Assembly (NCBI GenBank): GCA_004519485.1
Contig: CP038135.1
Location: 248,001 to 312,000, forward strand
Direction: 5' to 3'
Length of the DNA: 64,000 nt
From: Nannochloropsis oceanica
Taxonomy: Eukaryota; Sar; Eustigmatophyceae; Eustigmatales; Monodopsidaceae
The notes under the pieces were generated by a model. The model ran no database searches. It worked only from the letters and a program-made list of their open reading frames with translations, and had not been told where the DNA came from. Below, piece by piece: positions 42,926-53,527 of the stretch. Position numbers and translations under genes: made by a program. Every line of letters begins with the position of its first letter. Positions within the stretch are counted from its first letter, which is position 1.

Positions 42926-44981
42926 TCAAGCACTCCCACCTGTGCGACCATTACCCCCCGCAGGAGGTTTTACAAACCGGTATAAATTGACCGACCACTG
43001 ATTGCCGTCGTCCATGGCAAAACACTCCACCAGAGTCAGAAAGAAGAGCCGCCAGTCCACGAAGGCCTTGGTCGCTTTCTCTGAACCGTGGATACTGGCC
43101 AGCAGAGCCTTCGCCTGACAGGGGGTGTATGTGTGAATGGGAGGATCAAGGCGAGAGGGTTGGTGAATAGGGTACTCCCGCGACAAGACGAAAAGACATT
43201 TTAAAATGCATTTTTATCAGACGAATGTTGTGTGTTTCACGATAGCAATAATCGGGAAAAGAGGTCTTGTTCCTCCTCCATCCTCATCCTTCTTCCTCCT
43301 CCTTCCTCGCTTTTCTCCCATCCAACCCTCCTCCTTTTCCTCCTTCTCAAATACCCAGCACCTGTGTCTCTACCCACATCCCTCTGAAAGCATCCCGTAC
43401 CTCCGTCTTATTCTTATCCAGGTTTGCGAGCCAGGCGGCGTTCGTCTTGCTGTAGTGCTTCCCATTCACCACCCACTGCGCCTCGATCTTCAAGTCTTGC
43501 TGGAAGTAAAGGAGGAGGTCCTGCGAAGGCATCTGGCCTGTCCGACATGAAACAAACGAACACATACAAGAAAGAAAAGGAGAAGGTGAGGATATCAATG
43601 GCTCGATCAAAAGTCAAAAGACATCTTCCTGCTCACCTTCTCCACCCTCCTCGCTCACTCCCTCCCTTCCTCGGCACCTACCGCCCGTAAAAAAGTTTTC
43701 CGCCATCCAGCTCTTGTCGAAATGGTAGGCCGTGGTGGCATGCGTGAAAATGTGCACGAATAGCTTTCCGCCCGGCCGCAGCCATGACGAAACCTTAGCG
43801 AGCAATTTCTGGTAGTTCTTCATGTGTTCGAACATCTCGATCGATATCACCCTGTCAAACAAATCCGCGTCCGTCGCACTGCTTGATGCTGCAGCTCCTT
43901 TTGTTGTATCTGCTGATGCTGTCGTTACTGGGGTATAGGGAGTGGTAGGCGATGAGGCACCCAACACTTCCTCCCCCGGCTCCTCCGCTGCCACCCTCGA
44001 CAAACTCGCCTTCTTCATCAAGGCCTTCAACAACCCACCCGCCCCTCCCCCCCCTCCTCCCGCGCCCGTTGTCCTCGGAATTTCAAACCCGTTGATATCC
44101 GCCGTCCACACAGTTATGTTTGTCAACCCCCTCTTTTGAGCCTCGTTCTCTATATACTCCCTCTGGGTGGCGGAATTGCTCAGAGAAAAAATCTGACTAC
44201 GAGGGTATTTCTTTGCCACGAAGAGCGACACCGAGCCCCATCCACATCCCAGATCTAGAATTTTCATCCCATCCTCCAGCTCAGCTCGTTGACAGTAGAG
44301 CTCCAGCATTTCTGTCTCGGAATCCTGGAAAGACGTGTTGGAAGATGGCCAAAGACCGCAGGAGTACTTCATGTACGGCCCCAGAACTAGTTTGTAGAAG
44401 GAAGTGGGCACTTCGTAATGTTGGATGTTGGCTGCGTTGGTGTCAATAGCGATGGGCAGGGATTTAAGTTCGTCGATGTACGCTTGTTTGGCGACCATTG
44501 TCCCCTCGAGGCCGCGGCTGCTGAACTCCGCGAGCATGTCACGGAGCATGGAGCGAATGCCTGGGTTTGAGGGCGTGTAGCATGGAGAGAGGGAATACGT
44601 GACGGTAGTGAGGGTCGAGAGGTACTTGGCATTTGTCGCGTGTAGACTGATGACGGGGATGGGCTGAATTTGCCAAATAATTGGTCGCCTAGACATTTGA
44701 GTGAGCGTCTCGCCATTAAAAAAGACGGAGGGCCAGACATCATCTCTACGCCCTTCCCAAAGCAAGAATTTGATTTTCACGGTATACATGAATGATGGGC
44801 AAATCGTCGAATGGAACGGAGGAGCTGGTCACTGCCTGGGCATGGGGTTGGGATGCACGCAGTACTTACCAAGGCGGATTAGGTGGTCCGGCATCATGTC
44901 CTTTTCGACGATTGGCTGGACTCGAGGAACCACTTTCTGATCGACAAAGCGGTTGAACGCATCCACCACACGTTGCGCCAT
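42926..44981 (-). CDS. Coclaurine N-methyltransferase/CFA synthase-like methyltransferase
   Basis: Four exons: 44981-44870, 44560-43682, 43537-43362, 43114-42926; 451 residues. Junction 1-2 restores IRLG-IRSML and junction 2-3 restores FFTGGQMPSQDLL. The SAM-binding motif is ILDLGCGWGSVSLF (about residues 137-150). Other family blocks are NIQHYEVPTSFYKLVLGPYM, SNSATQREYIENEA, DRVISIEMFEHMKNYQKLL, KLFVHIFTHATTAYHF and WRLFFLTLVECF. This family contains plant (S)-coclaurine N-methyltransferases and relatives of cyclopropane fatty-acid synthases, and is widespread in eukaryotes without alkaloid pathways, usually with unknown substrate. An insert of ~60 Gly/Ala/Ser/Thr-rich residues interrupts the domain after FEIPRTTGAG. 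The fold call is firm; the reaction is not. Confidence 0.9.
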
Positions 44982-45493
44982 CTTGTTGCGGTCGTTGCCT
45001 CGCGGGTTAAGAGTTTGTGGTTATTTCTTGTGGCGCAATTTCCGGCTGTTGCTGTCTGATCAGGGGGACGAGAGGAGGCTAAGGATGAAAAGGTCACATG
45101 CAAGAAAATAGAGAAGACACAATTGTACTGCTTTAATGACAGGTACGTTGCAAAGCACCTAGCCCTTGAGCTGCCGATGTGGGCCGTCCTGGGTCATCAG
45201 CAGGACTGCGACTACTTTATCTAACAAGGAAAAAGGGGGGGGGGAGGTCAACGTTGTCAACGACAATATGACTTGCTTCCTTATTCCTCATGACCACAGC
45301 TTTTGCGTGTCTGTGACCAATATTGACTTGGACAACAATGGCAGCATGGGTCTCATATCAATTCTTGCACTTCTCTTTCCAGGAAGGCAAACAACTTTAC
45401 GCCTGCCCGCCTGCCCTCCCTCCTTGAAGAAGACGAGACGGTCTGGACGACACGGCAGCAGGAGGAACTTCATCACCTCGCCCTCATCAACTC
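44982..45493. promoter_or_regulatory. Divergent intergenic region, methyltransferase / rhomboid
   Basis: A 512 bp spacer between diverging starts, expected to hold both promoters. No specific element was recognised. Confidence 0.45.
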
Positions 45494-46564
45494 ATGCGGT
45501 CCGCCTTCCTTTTCCCCATCCTGGGCCCACTTCTCTTCCTAGCCCACCACACGATAGCCGCCCCCGCGTCCCTGTCCCTCTCCCTCGTCCGACACCGCCA
45601 CTCTTTTACTTGGTTCTCCCCGCCTTTGGCCTGGCTCAGGCATACACAGCAGCACACCCCTCCCCCACCCTCTTCTACCCTACACTCCAGCTCCACACCC
45701 TCATGGTTCCGCGCACACATCCTTCCGCGCACCCGTCTCGTGCCTGCGTATGGCACCGCGGGGCGTGGCCGTCGGGGGCAGCAGCACGGCGGCCGTGGAG
45801 GACACAGAGGACGGGGAGGGATGGGTGGTGGCACGGGGGAAGGCGGAGTTAACCTCAATAGCTGGACGAATCGACTGTTGGCATTGAATGTGGCTATCTT
45901 TTTTTTGCAACAGGTGAATCCGAGTATCACCTTGATGGGGGCGAAGAACGATAAGCTTATTCGACGGGGGGAGTTGCACCGCCTGTTTACCCCGATGCTG
46001 TTGCATGGAGACTTGCAGCATTTAATGGCCAATTCTTATACCATGTACAATCTGGGGCATTTCATCGAGCCACTATTTGGGGGGTCAAAGGCTTACTTAT
46101 CCTTGTATGTCCTTTCGGGCGTGGCCGGTAATTACTTGTCGTTTGCTTCTGGCAGGGCGCCGATCTCGATAGGAGCGTCTACAGCGGTCTCGGGGCTGCT
46201 GGGGGCCGTGGGGTTGTTTTGTTATCGCCACCGGATGGTGTGGAATTTGGAGGGTCCGTTGAGGTCCGTTGCGCAAGCAGTGGTGATCAACGGGGTGCTC
46301 GGGATGAGTAGTCCGAGGATTGACAATTTTGGGCATTTAGGGGGGCTGGTGGGAGGGATGGTGTGTGGGTGGTTGTTCGGACCGAGGCTGGTGCCGTTGC
46401 ACACAAAGGAGGGCCAATTTAGAGGGTACGTGAATAGCCCAATCCTGCAGACGAGCTTGGCGGAGGCCGGGAGGAAGGTGAGGGGGAGTTTAGGGAGGAC
46501 GAAGGGAGGTAGGCAGGGAGGGCAGCTTGGGCAACAACCGAAGCAGAGATGGGGAGGAGTGACT

Positions 46565-46630
<66 letters not shown>

Positions 46631-46807
46631 GCGAGACATGGATGGAGTAAGAAGGTGCCAACATGGTGGCAGCGGCTGGGTACGTTTCTGCATCGAGGTG
46701 GGGATGAGGGAGGGAGGGAGGGAGGGAGGGAGGGAGGGAGGGGGGGGAGGGTGGCTGGCTTATGTCGGGGCACCTGGCGGTGGGGGGTGGGAGAGAAGGG
46801 GTCGTAG
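45494..46807 (+). CDS. Rhomboid intramembrane serine protease
   Basis: Single exon, 437 residues. The first ~25 residues look like a signal peptide (FLFPILGPLLFLAHH), followed by a Ser/Pro/Arg-rich region, so a plastid or secretory location is likely. The rhomboid core begins near residue 125: LNVAIFFLQQVNP, RLFTPMLLHGDLQHLMANSY (the HxxxHxxxN element), GNYLSFASG, the catalytic serine in GASTAVSG (Ser229) and the catalytic histidine in FGHLGGLVGG (His281). Both members of the Ser-His dyad are present, so it should be active. GAST replaces the more common GASG. Substrates are unknown; plastid rhomboids of plants affect envelope lipid and protein handling. The tail has a run of more than 20 glutamines and an EGGR repeat. 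Confidence 0.9.
46565..46751 (+). repeat. CAG run and GGGA run in the rhomboid tail
   Basis: A (CAG)n run at 46565-46629 encodes polyglutamine. A GGGA run at 46707-46751 encodes EGGREGGR-type sequence. Both are in frame and beyond the last membrane segment. Confidence 0.88.
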
Positions 46808-48054
46808 CGGGAGAGTGTTGCGAGATGGAAGAGGAAGGGGATGGAGTAGTCAGGGAGGAAGAGGATGCGCTCAAGGACCTTACACGACTGGATTGTCGCT
46901 GGAGGTGATGATGGGAGGCAGGGGGGGAGGAGTGAGGGGTGGGTAAGAGGCGGAAAAACACAACGAGATATATAGAGAGAAGACTGAGTGAAAAAAAAGT
47001 GAACAGCAACACAGAAAGAAATGACAACTGTACTTAAGAAATAACCTATGAATTTGCCCACCAGTGAGTTCACGGGAGGAGCACCCCGCGTCATTAACAA
47101 TCGCAGATGTAAGAAGCCCAACAAAAGAAAACCATACGAGAAGAGATCTCGATTTCAGGTTGGAAAATGTATAGTTGATTATTCATTGACCGCTTCCCCC
47201 AGCACATACGCACACACATCACGACACACCCACCAATTTTCCTACCTTTCTTTCCTTTCTTCCCTCCTTCCCTCCTTCAACCGCACGCACATAGATAACA
47301 CCGACACCGGACAAGACACACGATCCATCCCGCCCGCACTCCAGTACCTTCACACCCTCTCTCCTGTTTCCCTCCCCCTCTTCCTTCCTTCCCGCCCTCC
47401 TCCGAAGAGGCGGACGAGGGCAAGAAGGAAGAGGGGGGAGGACCAAAACGAGTGCGGGCGTCTCGTTGAAGCCACCATACCATGGTCACGGGGCGGGGAG
47501 GTTGGGTTTGGGATTTCCCTCACACACACACATAACATCAATAGGAGAATATGGGATGATTATATTGCTTCTGCTGCTGTTGTTGCTGCTGCGGCTGCTT
47601 TCTTTTGATGTGATCCTGCTTCTGTTTCACGTCGCTCTACTTCTTACTTGTCAGAAAAACAAGTTTTTCTTCCTCGCCTGCTGAGAAGGGGGACAGGCGA
47701 TCATCCGTCTCCCTCTCGTTCCGTCGCCCACATTCTTCTCATTCTCTCGCTTTACGCCTCTCTCTCTCTCTCTCTCTCTCTCGCTCCTTCTCTCTTGCTT
47801 TCCCACTGTTGCGAGCGGAAACTACAGCTCGGCCACACTACCAACACACGCCCCTCCTTCCCTCCCTCCACATCACTCTTTCATTCCATCCCTTCCTTCC
47901 CCTCCTCAAGACCTTCACATGTCACGCATGTAGGACCCAAAAAAAGCCAGCTCGGAAAAAAAATACCTTTCCATCCGCCTGCCGACCGTCTCCCTCCCTC
48001 CTTCCCTCCCTCCCATCGCCCTCCTCCCTTCTTTCACTACCGACCACCTCGTCC
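46808..48054. other. Convergent spacer, rhomboid / aldolase
   Basis: Contains a (CT)n run at about 47757-47782 and scattered CCCT-rich stretches. No supported gene; the 186-codon frame at 47048-47608 is unlike protein. Confidence 0.5.
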
Positions 48055-49813
48055 TTAGTACTTATACCCCTTCACGAACAGGGTCTCGTCCGCCGACGGC
48101 TGGGAGCCCGCGACGTACTTTCCCAGGTTGGCCTCGCTGTTAGCCTGGGCACGGGCCAACAAAGCCGCGCGGGCGGCGGGGACGTTCTCCTGCTTCCCCT
48201 GCCACGCCTTGAGGCAAGACTGCTGCAGAGCACGGCCGTAGGAAAAGGACAAGGACCACGGGCCCTTACGAGCGCGCTTGTTCAGGGCGTTCAGGTTGAT
48301 GGAGGCCTCCTCCTCGGACATGCCGCCGGAGAGGAACATCACACCAGGTACGGACGAAGGGACGTGGCGCTCGAGGGTGCGAACCGTATACTCAGCGATC
48401 TTCTCGGACGTGACGGTTTCCCCGCAGTCGGCTCCGGGGAGAGTCATAGAGGGCTTGAGCAGGGAGCCCTCGAGATACACGCCGTTGTCAGACAGAGCCT
48501 TGTAGACCGCGGCCAAGACACGCTCCTGCACACGCGCAGTCGTCTCGATATTGTGGTCGCCGTCCATCAGGATCTCGGGCTCGACAATGGGAACCAGGCC
48601 ACCCTCTTGCACGGCACGCGCGTAACGGGCCAGGCCCCACGCGTTCTCTTGGATGGAGAGCTCAGAGGGGGCACCGTCGGAGGTGATCTGGAGCACGGCA
48701 CGCCACTTCGCGAAACGCGCGCCTGAAGGGAGGGGAGAGGGAGGGAGGGAGGGAGGGGTGAAGGGGTCAGAAACCAAACATTGACGCAGTCATCCTCGGC
48801 CTCGTATAAGAAAGTATAAGGCTTAAAAACGGATGTGAGGAAGAAATAAAAAGGAGAAGGGAGGGAAGTGAGGCAAGCAGATCGGCACGAACACACACCT
48901 TGAGCGTAGTACTTCTGAGCGCGCTCGACGAGTCCGTCCAAGCCCGTGCACCAGGTCTCGACGGGGTGTCCCCCGGGAAGGGGCGACAGACCCATGTCGA
49001 CCTTGATACCCGGAATGACGCCAGCAGTGTTCAGGTTCTTGACGAAGGGGGTACCGTCCACGTTGTTCTGAGAGGTGAGGGGGGTGGGAGGAGGGGAGGA
49101 GGCGCAGTTGAGAGGGGACCGGGTCAAAAACGCTGGTCCATCGAATCATTCGCTGTCACACTTTCACACATTTCAAAATGCATTGTATCAGAGTTAGACG
49201 TACCTGGAAGAGAGTCTCCTCGTAGAGGATGGCGCCGGAGATGTAGTTGCCGATGTTGGGGGTGGTGAAGAGGAGACCACGGTACGCCTGACGGTTGGCC
49301 TCCGTGTTCTCCACGCTGATCCCTTCCAAACGCTTGCCGATGGTCTTGGTCGACTCATCTACGGCCAAAATACCCTTGCCTGTAAGAACGGGATGAGTGA
49401 AGAAAACAAGGATGAATGGGTTCGTGTGGGACTGAACCATATACTCCACCAGATCACACGCAGGACAGATACGCGCGGGCAGGTCGCAATCACTCAACAA
49501 CAACCATTGAGCGCCGCAGACGCCGCTATTTTAAATACAGCACACATGGCTGCCCTTTCCGACAGAACTTGCGATGTCAACACCTGGTGCTCTTCGGCAG
49601 CCCTGATCTTTCCTCCCGTCCCCCACGTCTCCCACGCTAATCCCCGTCTCCATTTATCCCAACCCCTCTAAACGTACCGGGGGCGGCAATCTTCTTAGCG
49701 GTCTCGGCCAGCTCGCTCCTGTACTTGTCCAAAGACATACGGGGCACCTGGAAGGCGTTGACGGTGGCACAGGCGGCCACGAAGGAGGCAACGGTGACGA
49801 AGAGGCGAGCCAT
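48055..49813 (-). CDS. FBA: Plastid class I fructose-bisphosphate aldolase
   Basis: Four exons: 49813-49678, 49379-49204, 49067-48899, 48722-48055; 382 residues. Exon 1 encodes a signal peptide with VNAFQVP at the cleavage site, the phenylalanine-type leader of secondary plastids, then [18 protein letters not shown]. Later exons give [58 protein letters not shown], the Schiff-base lysine in [27 protein letters not shown] and the conserved C-terminal tyrosine (GYKY). The enzyme reversibly joins dihydroxyacetone phosphate and glyceraldehyde-3-phosphate, and in the plastid it also makes sedoheptulose bisphosphate in the Calvin cycle. All active-site elements visible here are intact. Introns have GTACGT or GTGTGT donors and CCCT-rich ends. 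Confidence 0.96.
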
Positions 49814-50786
49814 CTTAAATTAAGGAGAGGTGACTGTGTGCGCGGTATGAGAAAAGGGGGAAAGCGGAAGAGTGGGCGTGAGTACCTGTGCTTTCAGAGT
49901 GGTGTATTCAATATGGTGGGCTGTCGTGCGCGGGCCTTGTGTGTTGGTGATGGTCATGCCAAGCAGCGGCAGCCTCAACTAACACGATCCTTCTTTCGGC
50001 TCGCAGACTTCTCGACAACCACACATAAAGGTGTCCAATCAGCTACACTCGCCCACCGCCCGCATCTCTTGAAATGTGCCCAGGCTATAAGGTGGATAAG
50101 ATATGGTTATGCGTGCTCGTGGTGCGGCACTGGCGTATGCGTAGCCTGCGGCCTGTCGTAAAGAAAGATTGGAGCCAGTGATGTGTGGGCAAGAAAGCTG
50201 GGCGAGGAGGACGACGTACTTTTGCGTGCGGTACCCCTTTCCCCCGCCCCACGCGCTAAGATCCACGGGTGGGCTTCCCAACATCGTAGCTAGACATTGG
50301 TGGTGGAAAGCATGATTGTGCCGAGTCTATTTTGCCAAAGTCAAGAGCAAAGGGAAATCAAGCGTATTGGGAGAGGGCGACGCAGCAGGACAATAAGATA
50401 CCACGAGGCCACACACACGGCGTCGATCTTGGTGTTGCAAGGAGCATGGTGGGTTCCCAGAGCCACATCCACCCACGGGTTGTGGATGGGAAGACCCAGA
50501 TACATCCAAGAGGAAAACTAATAGTAGTGGGCTTATTTTGTTACCACAGGTGGACAGCAAGGCATGCTGCACATGGTGGCAGAGGTGGAGGCCTTCACTC
50601 GACCCCGAGCAAAAACGTTGCATTGGATACTTTGGGGGCGGCGATTCCACGCACACTGTGGTCCGACCCGCTCAAAAGTGATGCAGCAAGACAGCAATGC
50701 ACTGGACCATTTCCATTGTGTATTCCGTCTGTTTCATGTATAAACCAACACACACCTCGAAACAGGCGGGGCAAACGGTAGAAGAG
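49814..50786. promoter_or_regulatory. Divergent intergenic region, aldolase / unknown gene
   Basis: A ~970 bp spacer between diverging starts. It should hold the aldolase promoter, expected to be strong and light-responsive, but no element can be named from sequence alone. Confidence 0.4.
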
Positions 50787-52850
50787 ATGGAAGCATCCTC
50801 TCCTCACCCCCAGCCTCTTTCCCCCTCCGTGCAACCATCATGGCGACTGGGGTCAGACACAGCAGCAGCGCGACCTCTCCCCCACCCTCCTGCCTTCGAT
50901 GTGGCACAGTCACTGGCTCTCACAGTCACCAGCAGTAGCGGCACGAGCCAAGGCAAAAAGAGGAAACTTCCCTCCACCAAGGCAAGTGCTTACCGCCCCG
51001 CTGCCACCACAACCAACGCGGATGCAGCAAGACCGCACATCCCCACATCAGCACCACAACTCAATCAAGACGCAGCAGGGGCCAAATCCAAGACACACAA
51101 AAGCTCTCGTAAAAGCAGAGGCGGTAGTGGTGGTGCTGCTGATGGTAAACCCAGCGGGAGCAGCAGCCTTATAAGCAGCAGCAAGACGAAGAGTTCACAC
51201 CACCTTGAGACAGCCAAGGCTAACATGGCAGGGACTGAGACAGTGGTGCTCATATCGCGTACCACTACTCATTCTCCCCTTTCTTCTTCCAGCGATGATG
51301 GAGTCGATCCCAACGCCGCCATGCCCGTGCCAGTGGTAAACGACACACCTCCTCCTCCACCTCCTCCTCCACCTCCTGATTCTAGTATTCCCGTCGTTCA
51401 GCCTCCTGCAACAGGGAAAATCTGCAAGGCAAAGAAGAAGAAAACGGCCATCACTACCAGTAAGAAATCAAGGCAAGCCATAGCAGCTGCCACTGGTGTC
51501 CTGTCTCTTGCCCCCCCTCCACCTCCTTCCTCTCTTCCACGACCTCCCCAGTCCAGTTCCTCAACTCCCTACCTAAACCCCCCCAAAAACAATGCAGCAG
51601 TTGTGGCAGCAGCAACACCGATGATGAGCACCACATCGATGACAATAGCACGACAAGATGTAGTAGAAGGGATGGAAGAAGAAGAAGAGGAAGGAAAAGA
51701 AATAGAAAAAGAAGGAGAAGGAATAGAAGATGACGACCACCATCACCAACGACAACAGCGGCAGCAGCGACAGCACCAACAATACCAACAACAACCCACC
51801 CTAAAACAATATCACTTGCTCAGGCGACCAGACAAATCCTGGATAAGTCGTTCCTTCTCCTCCGCTACCGCCATCTCCCTCCCCCCTCCTCTTCCTGCTC
51901 CCAAGACCCGCTACCTCTTGCACACCAAGGAAGCCTACGCAATATTTCTTCGCGAATTCCTACAAAACTGGGGAGGGAAGCCCATCCTCCCTGCCTTCCT
52001 TCCCCCCCCTCATTCAGCCCCTACTTCTTCCTCGAAGCTTATCCGGGCCGGCAAAATCAAAACCACCCTCCCCTCTCTCCTTCGGCCCCTCACCCACCTC
52101 CAGCTCCTCCTACTCGCCCGGCACGAGTGGTCTACTCTATCCCTCCGTCGTAAGCGCCGCTACTTCAAATCTCACATCACTGAAGCCCGTGGTGGCATCT
52201 ACCCCACCCACATTCGAAGCAAGGCCGAAGCTGCTGCCTGCACTGCTGCTGCTGTTGCGCAAAGACAGCGAGAGGATGCCCGGCCAGCAACAATGAAAGA
52301 AATGTTTCCTTTTTTTGGTGGTGTTGGTCGTGGTAGTGGTGGCAGTGGCAGTGATTCTGCTGCTGACATACCTGCGGGAATTGGAGGTGTGTGGCGAGGT
52401 CCACCCCCTACTAATTTGGTGGCGTTGGTGATGAGGGAAGAGCGTTGTAATGTTGCGGAGGCAAGAGAGAGGGTGAGAAAGATGACGGAGAGAGAGAGGA
52501 GGAGAAGGAAGGAGGAGGTGAGGGAGGGAAAGGAGCGCTATGAGAAGGAGGTGGAGGAGTATTGTGTTATGTGGCAGTTGCCGGTGGTGGTGGGTGGGGA
52601 GGAAGGGAAGGGAATGGAGGAGGAGAGGGAGCGGGACGAAGAAGCAGCAGTTGAGGAAGAACAGAAAGAAGATGATGATGATGAAGAAGGTAATGATGAG
52701 GATGAAGGTGATGGTGGTGATGATGATGATGACGGTGAAAATGATGATAACGAAGAGAATGAGGGTGAGGAAGACGTGCCGTTGTCGTGCTTGTTGAGTG
52801 CGGTGAAGGGAGGTAAAAAGAGAAGATGGACCATCACAGTAAGTAAATAA
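50787..52850 (+). CDS. Low-complexity protein with weak HMG-box-like segment
   Basis: Single open frame, 687 residues from the ATG at 50787 (MEASSPHPQ); an in-frame ATG at 50697 would add 30. The first ~370 residues are Ser/Pro/Thr/Lys-rich. Residues ~375-468 are the only ordered-looking part: HTKEAYAIFLREFLQNWGG, then LLLLARHEWSTLSLRRKRRY and FKSHITEARG. The pattern Y..FL.E ... W..LS...K..Y recalls an HMG box, with a long insert. A second helix-rich charged stretch (MREERCNVAEARERVRKMTE) follows, then a long Asp/Glu tail. An acidic tail beside a basic DNA-binding-like segment suits a chromatin protein, but this is inference. The last codons read ACA-GTAAGTAAATAA, so an unrecognised donor may continue the gene downstream. 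Confidence 0.6.
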   Translation: MEASSPHPQPLSPSVQPSWRLGSDTAAARPLPHPPAFDVAQSLALTVTSSSGTSQGKKRKLPSTKASAYRPAATTTNADAARPHIPTSAPQLNQDAAGAKSKTHKSSRKSRGGSGGAADGKPSGSSSLISSSKTKSSHHLETAKANMAGTETVVLISRTTTHSPLSSSSDDGVDPNAAMPVPVVNDTPPPPPPPPPPDSSIPVVQPPATGKICKAKKKKTAITTSKKSRQAIAAATGVLSLAPPPPPSSLPRPPQSSSSTPYLNPPKNNAAVVAAATPMMSTTSMTIARQDVVEGMEEEEEEGKEIEKEGEGIEDDDHHHQRQQRQQRQHQQYQQQPTLKQYHLLRRPDKSWISRSFSSATAISLPPPLPAPKTRYLLHTKEAYAIFLREFLQNWGGKPILPAFLPPPHSAPTSSSKLIRAGKIKTTLPSLLRPLTHLQLLLLARHEWSTLSLRRKRRYFKSHITEARGGIYPTHIRSKAEAAACTAAAVAQRQREDARPATMKEMFPFFGGVGRGSGGSGSDSAADIPAGIGGVWRGPPPTNLVALVMREERCNVAEARERVRKMTERERRRRKEEVREGKERYEKEVEEYCVMWQLPVVVGGEEGKGMEEERERDEEAAVEEEQKEDDDDEEGNDEDEGDGGDDDDDGENDDNEENEGEEDVPLSCLLSAVKGGKKRRWTITVSK

Positions 52851-53527
52851 TCTGAAGGCCACTAGGGCGAACGTGCGTTGCCAGCACGAAAGTAAAAAAG
52901 TATAGCGGTAGTGAGGAAAGATGCATACTCGTTAATCCATACACGTTGAGAGACGATTCCTGGCTTAGTGTACACCACCAAAAAAGTGTAAAAAAGTTTA
53001 ATAAATGTCCTGAACAGAAGTAAAACAGCTGCCTTCCCCCACATACATGCCTCCTCGGTGTCAAATTTTGAATGGGCGATGGTATCGTTTTTGTGTTGCA
53101 TTCTAAAGTGTACATTCTCCTTGCTTGCCGTCAGCGTACCCGTCTACCCTTACGTCCAAGCCTAATCACATTCATCTCTTCCTCCTTCTCTCCCTCCTTT
53201 TGATTCTTCTATTTACGTGCAGTTTCTTTTTCACCGGCTCAGCCCTCCTTTCTTATTTCGTTCTGGCCATCTTTTTGTCTGTCTTTCATAACTCCTTCTA
53301 GCCTAGTTTCACATCTCACACATGCACATTTAAACTCAAGATGATTCACGCACGCACACACGCTGAGTGGTGTGCGTCTTTTTCTTTACGCTTAACAAAA
53401 TAATACCTCGGTTCCTTCCCCCCTCCCCCTTCAACAACGCCATCTCCCCTACCTTCAGCCTTCACCCACCATACCGTCACCCACCTCACATCCTCCCTCC
53501 CTCCTTCTCTCCTTCCCATTCCGCATT
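52851..53527. other. Convergent spacer
   Basis: AT-richer than its surroundings near 52890-53010, as expected for 3' ends. No gene is supported. Confidence 0.5.
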
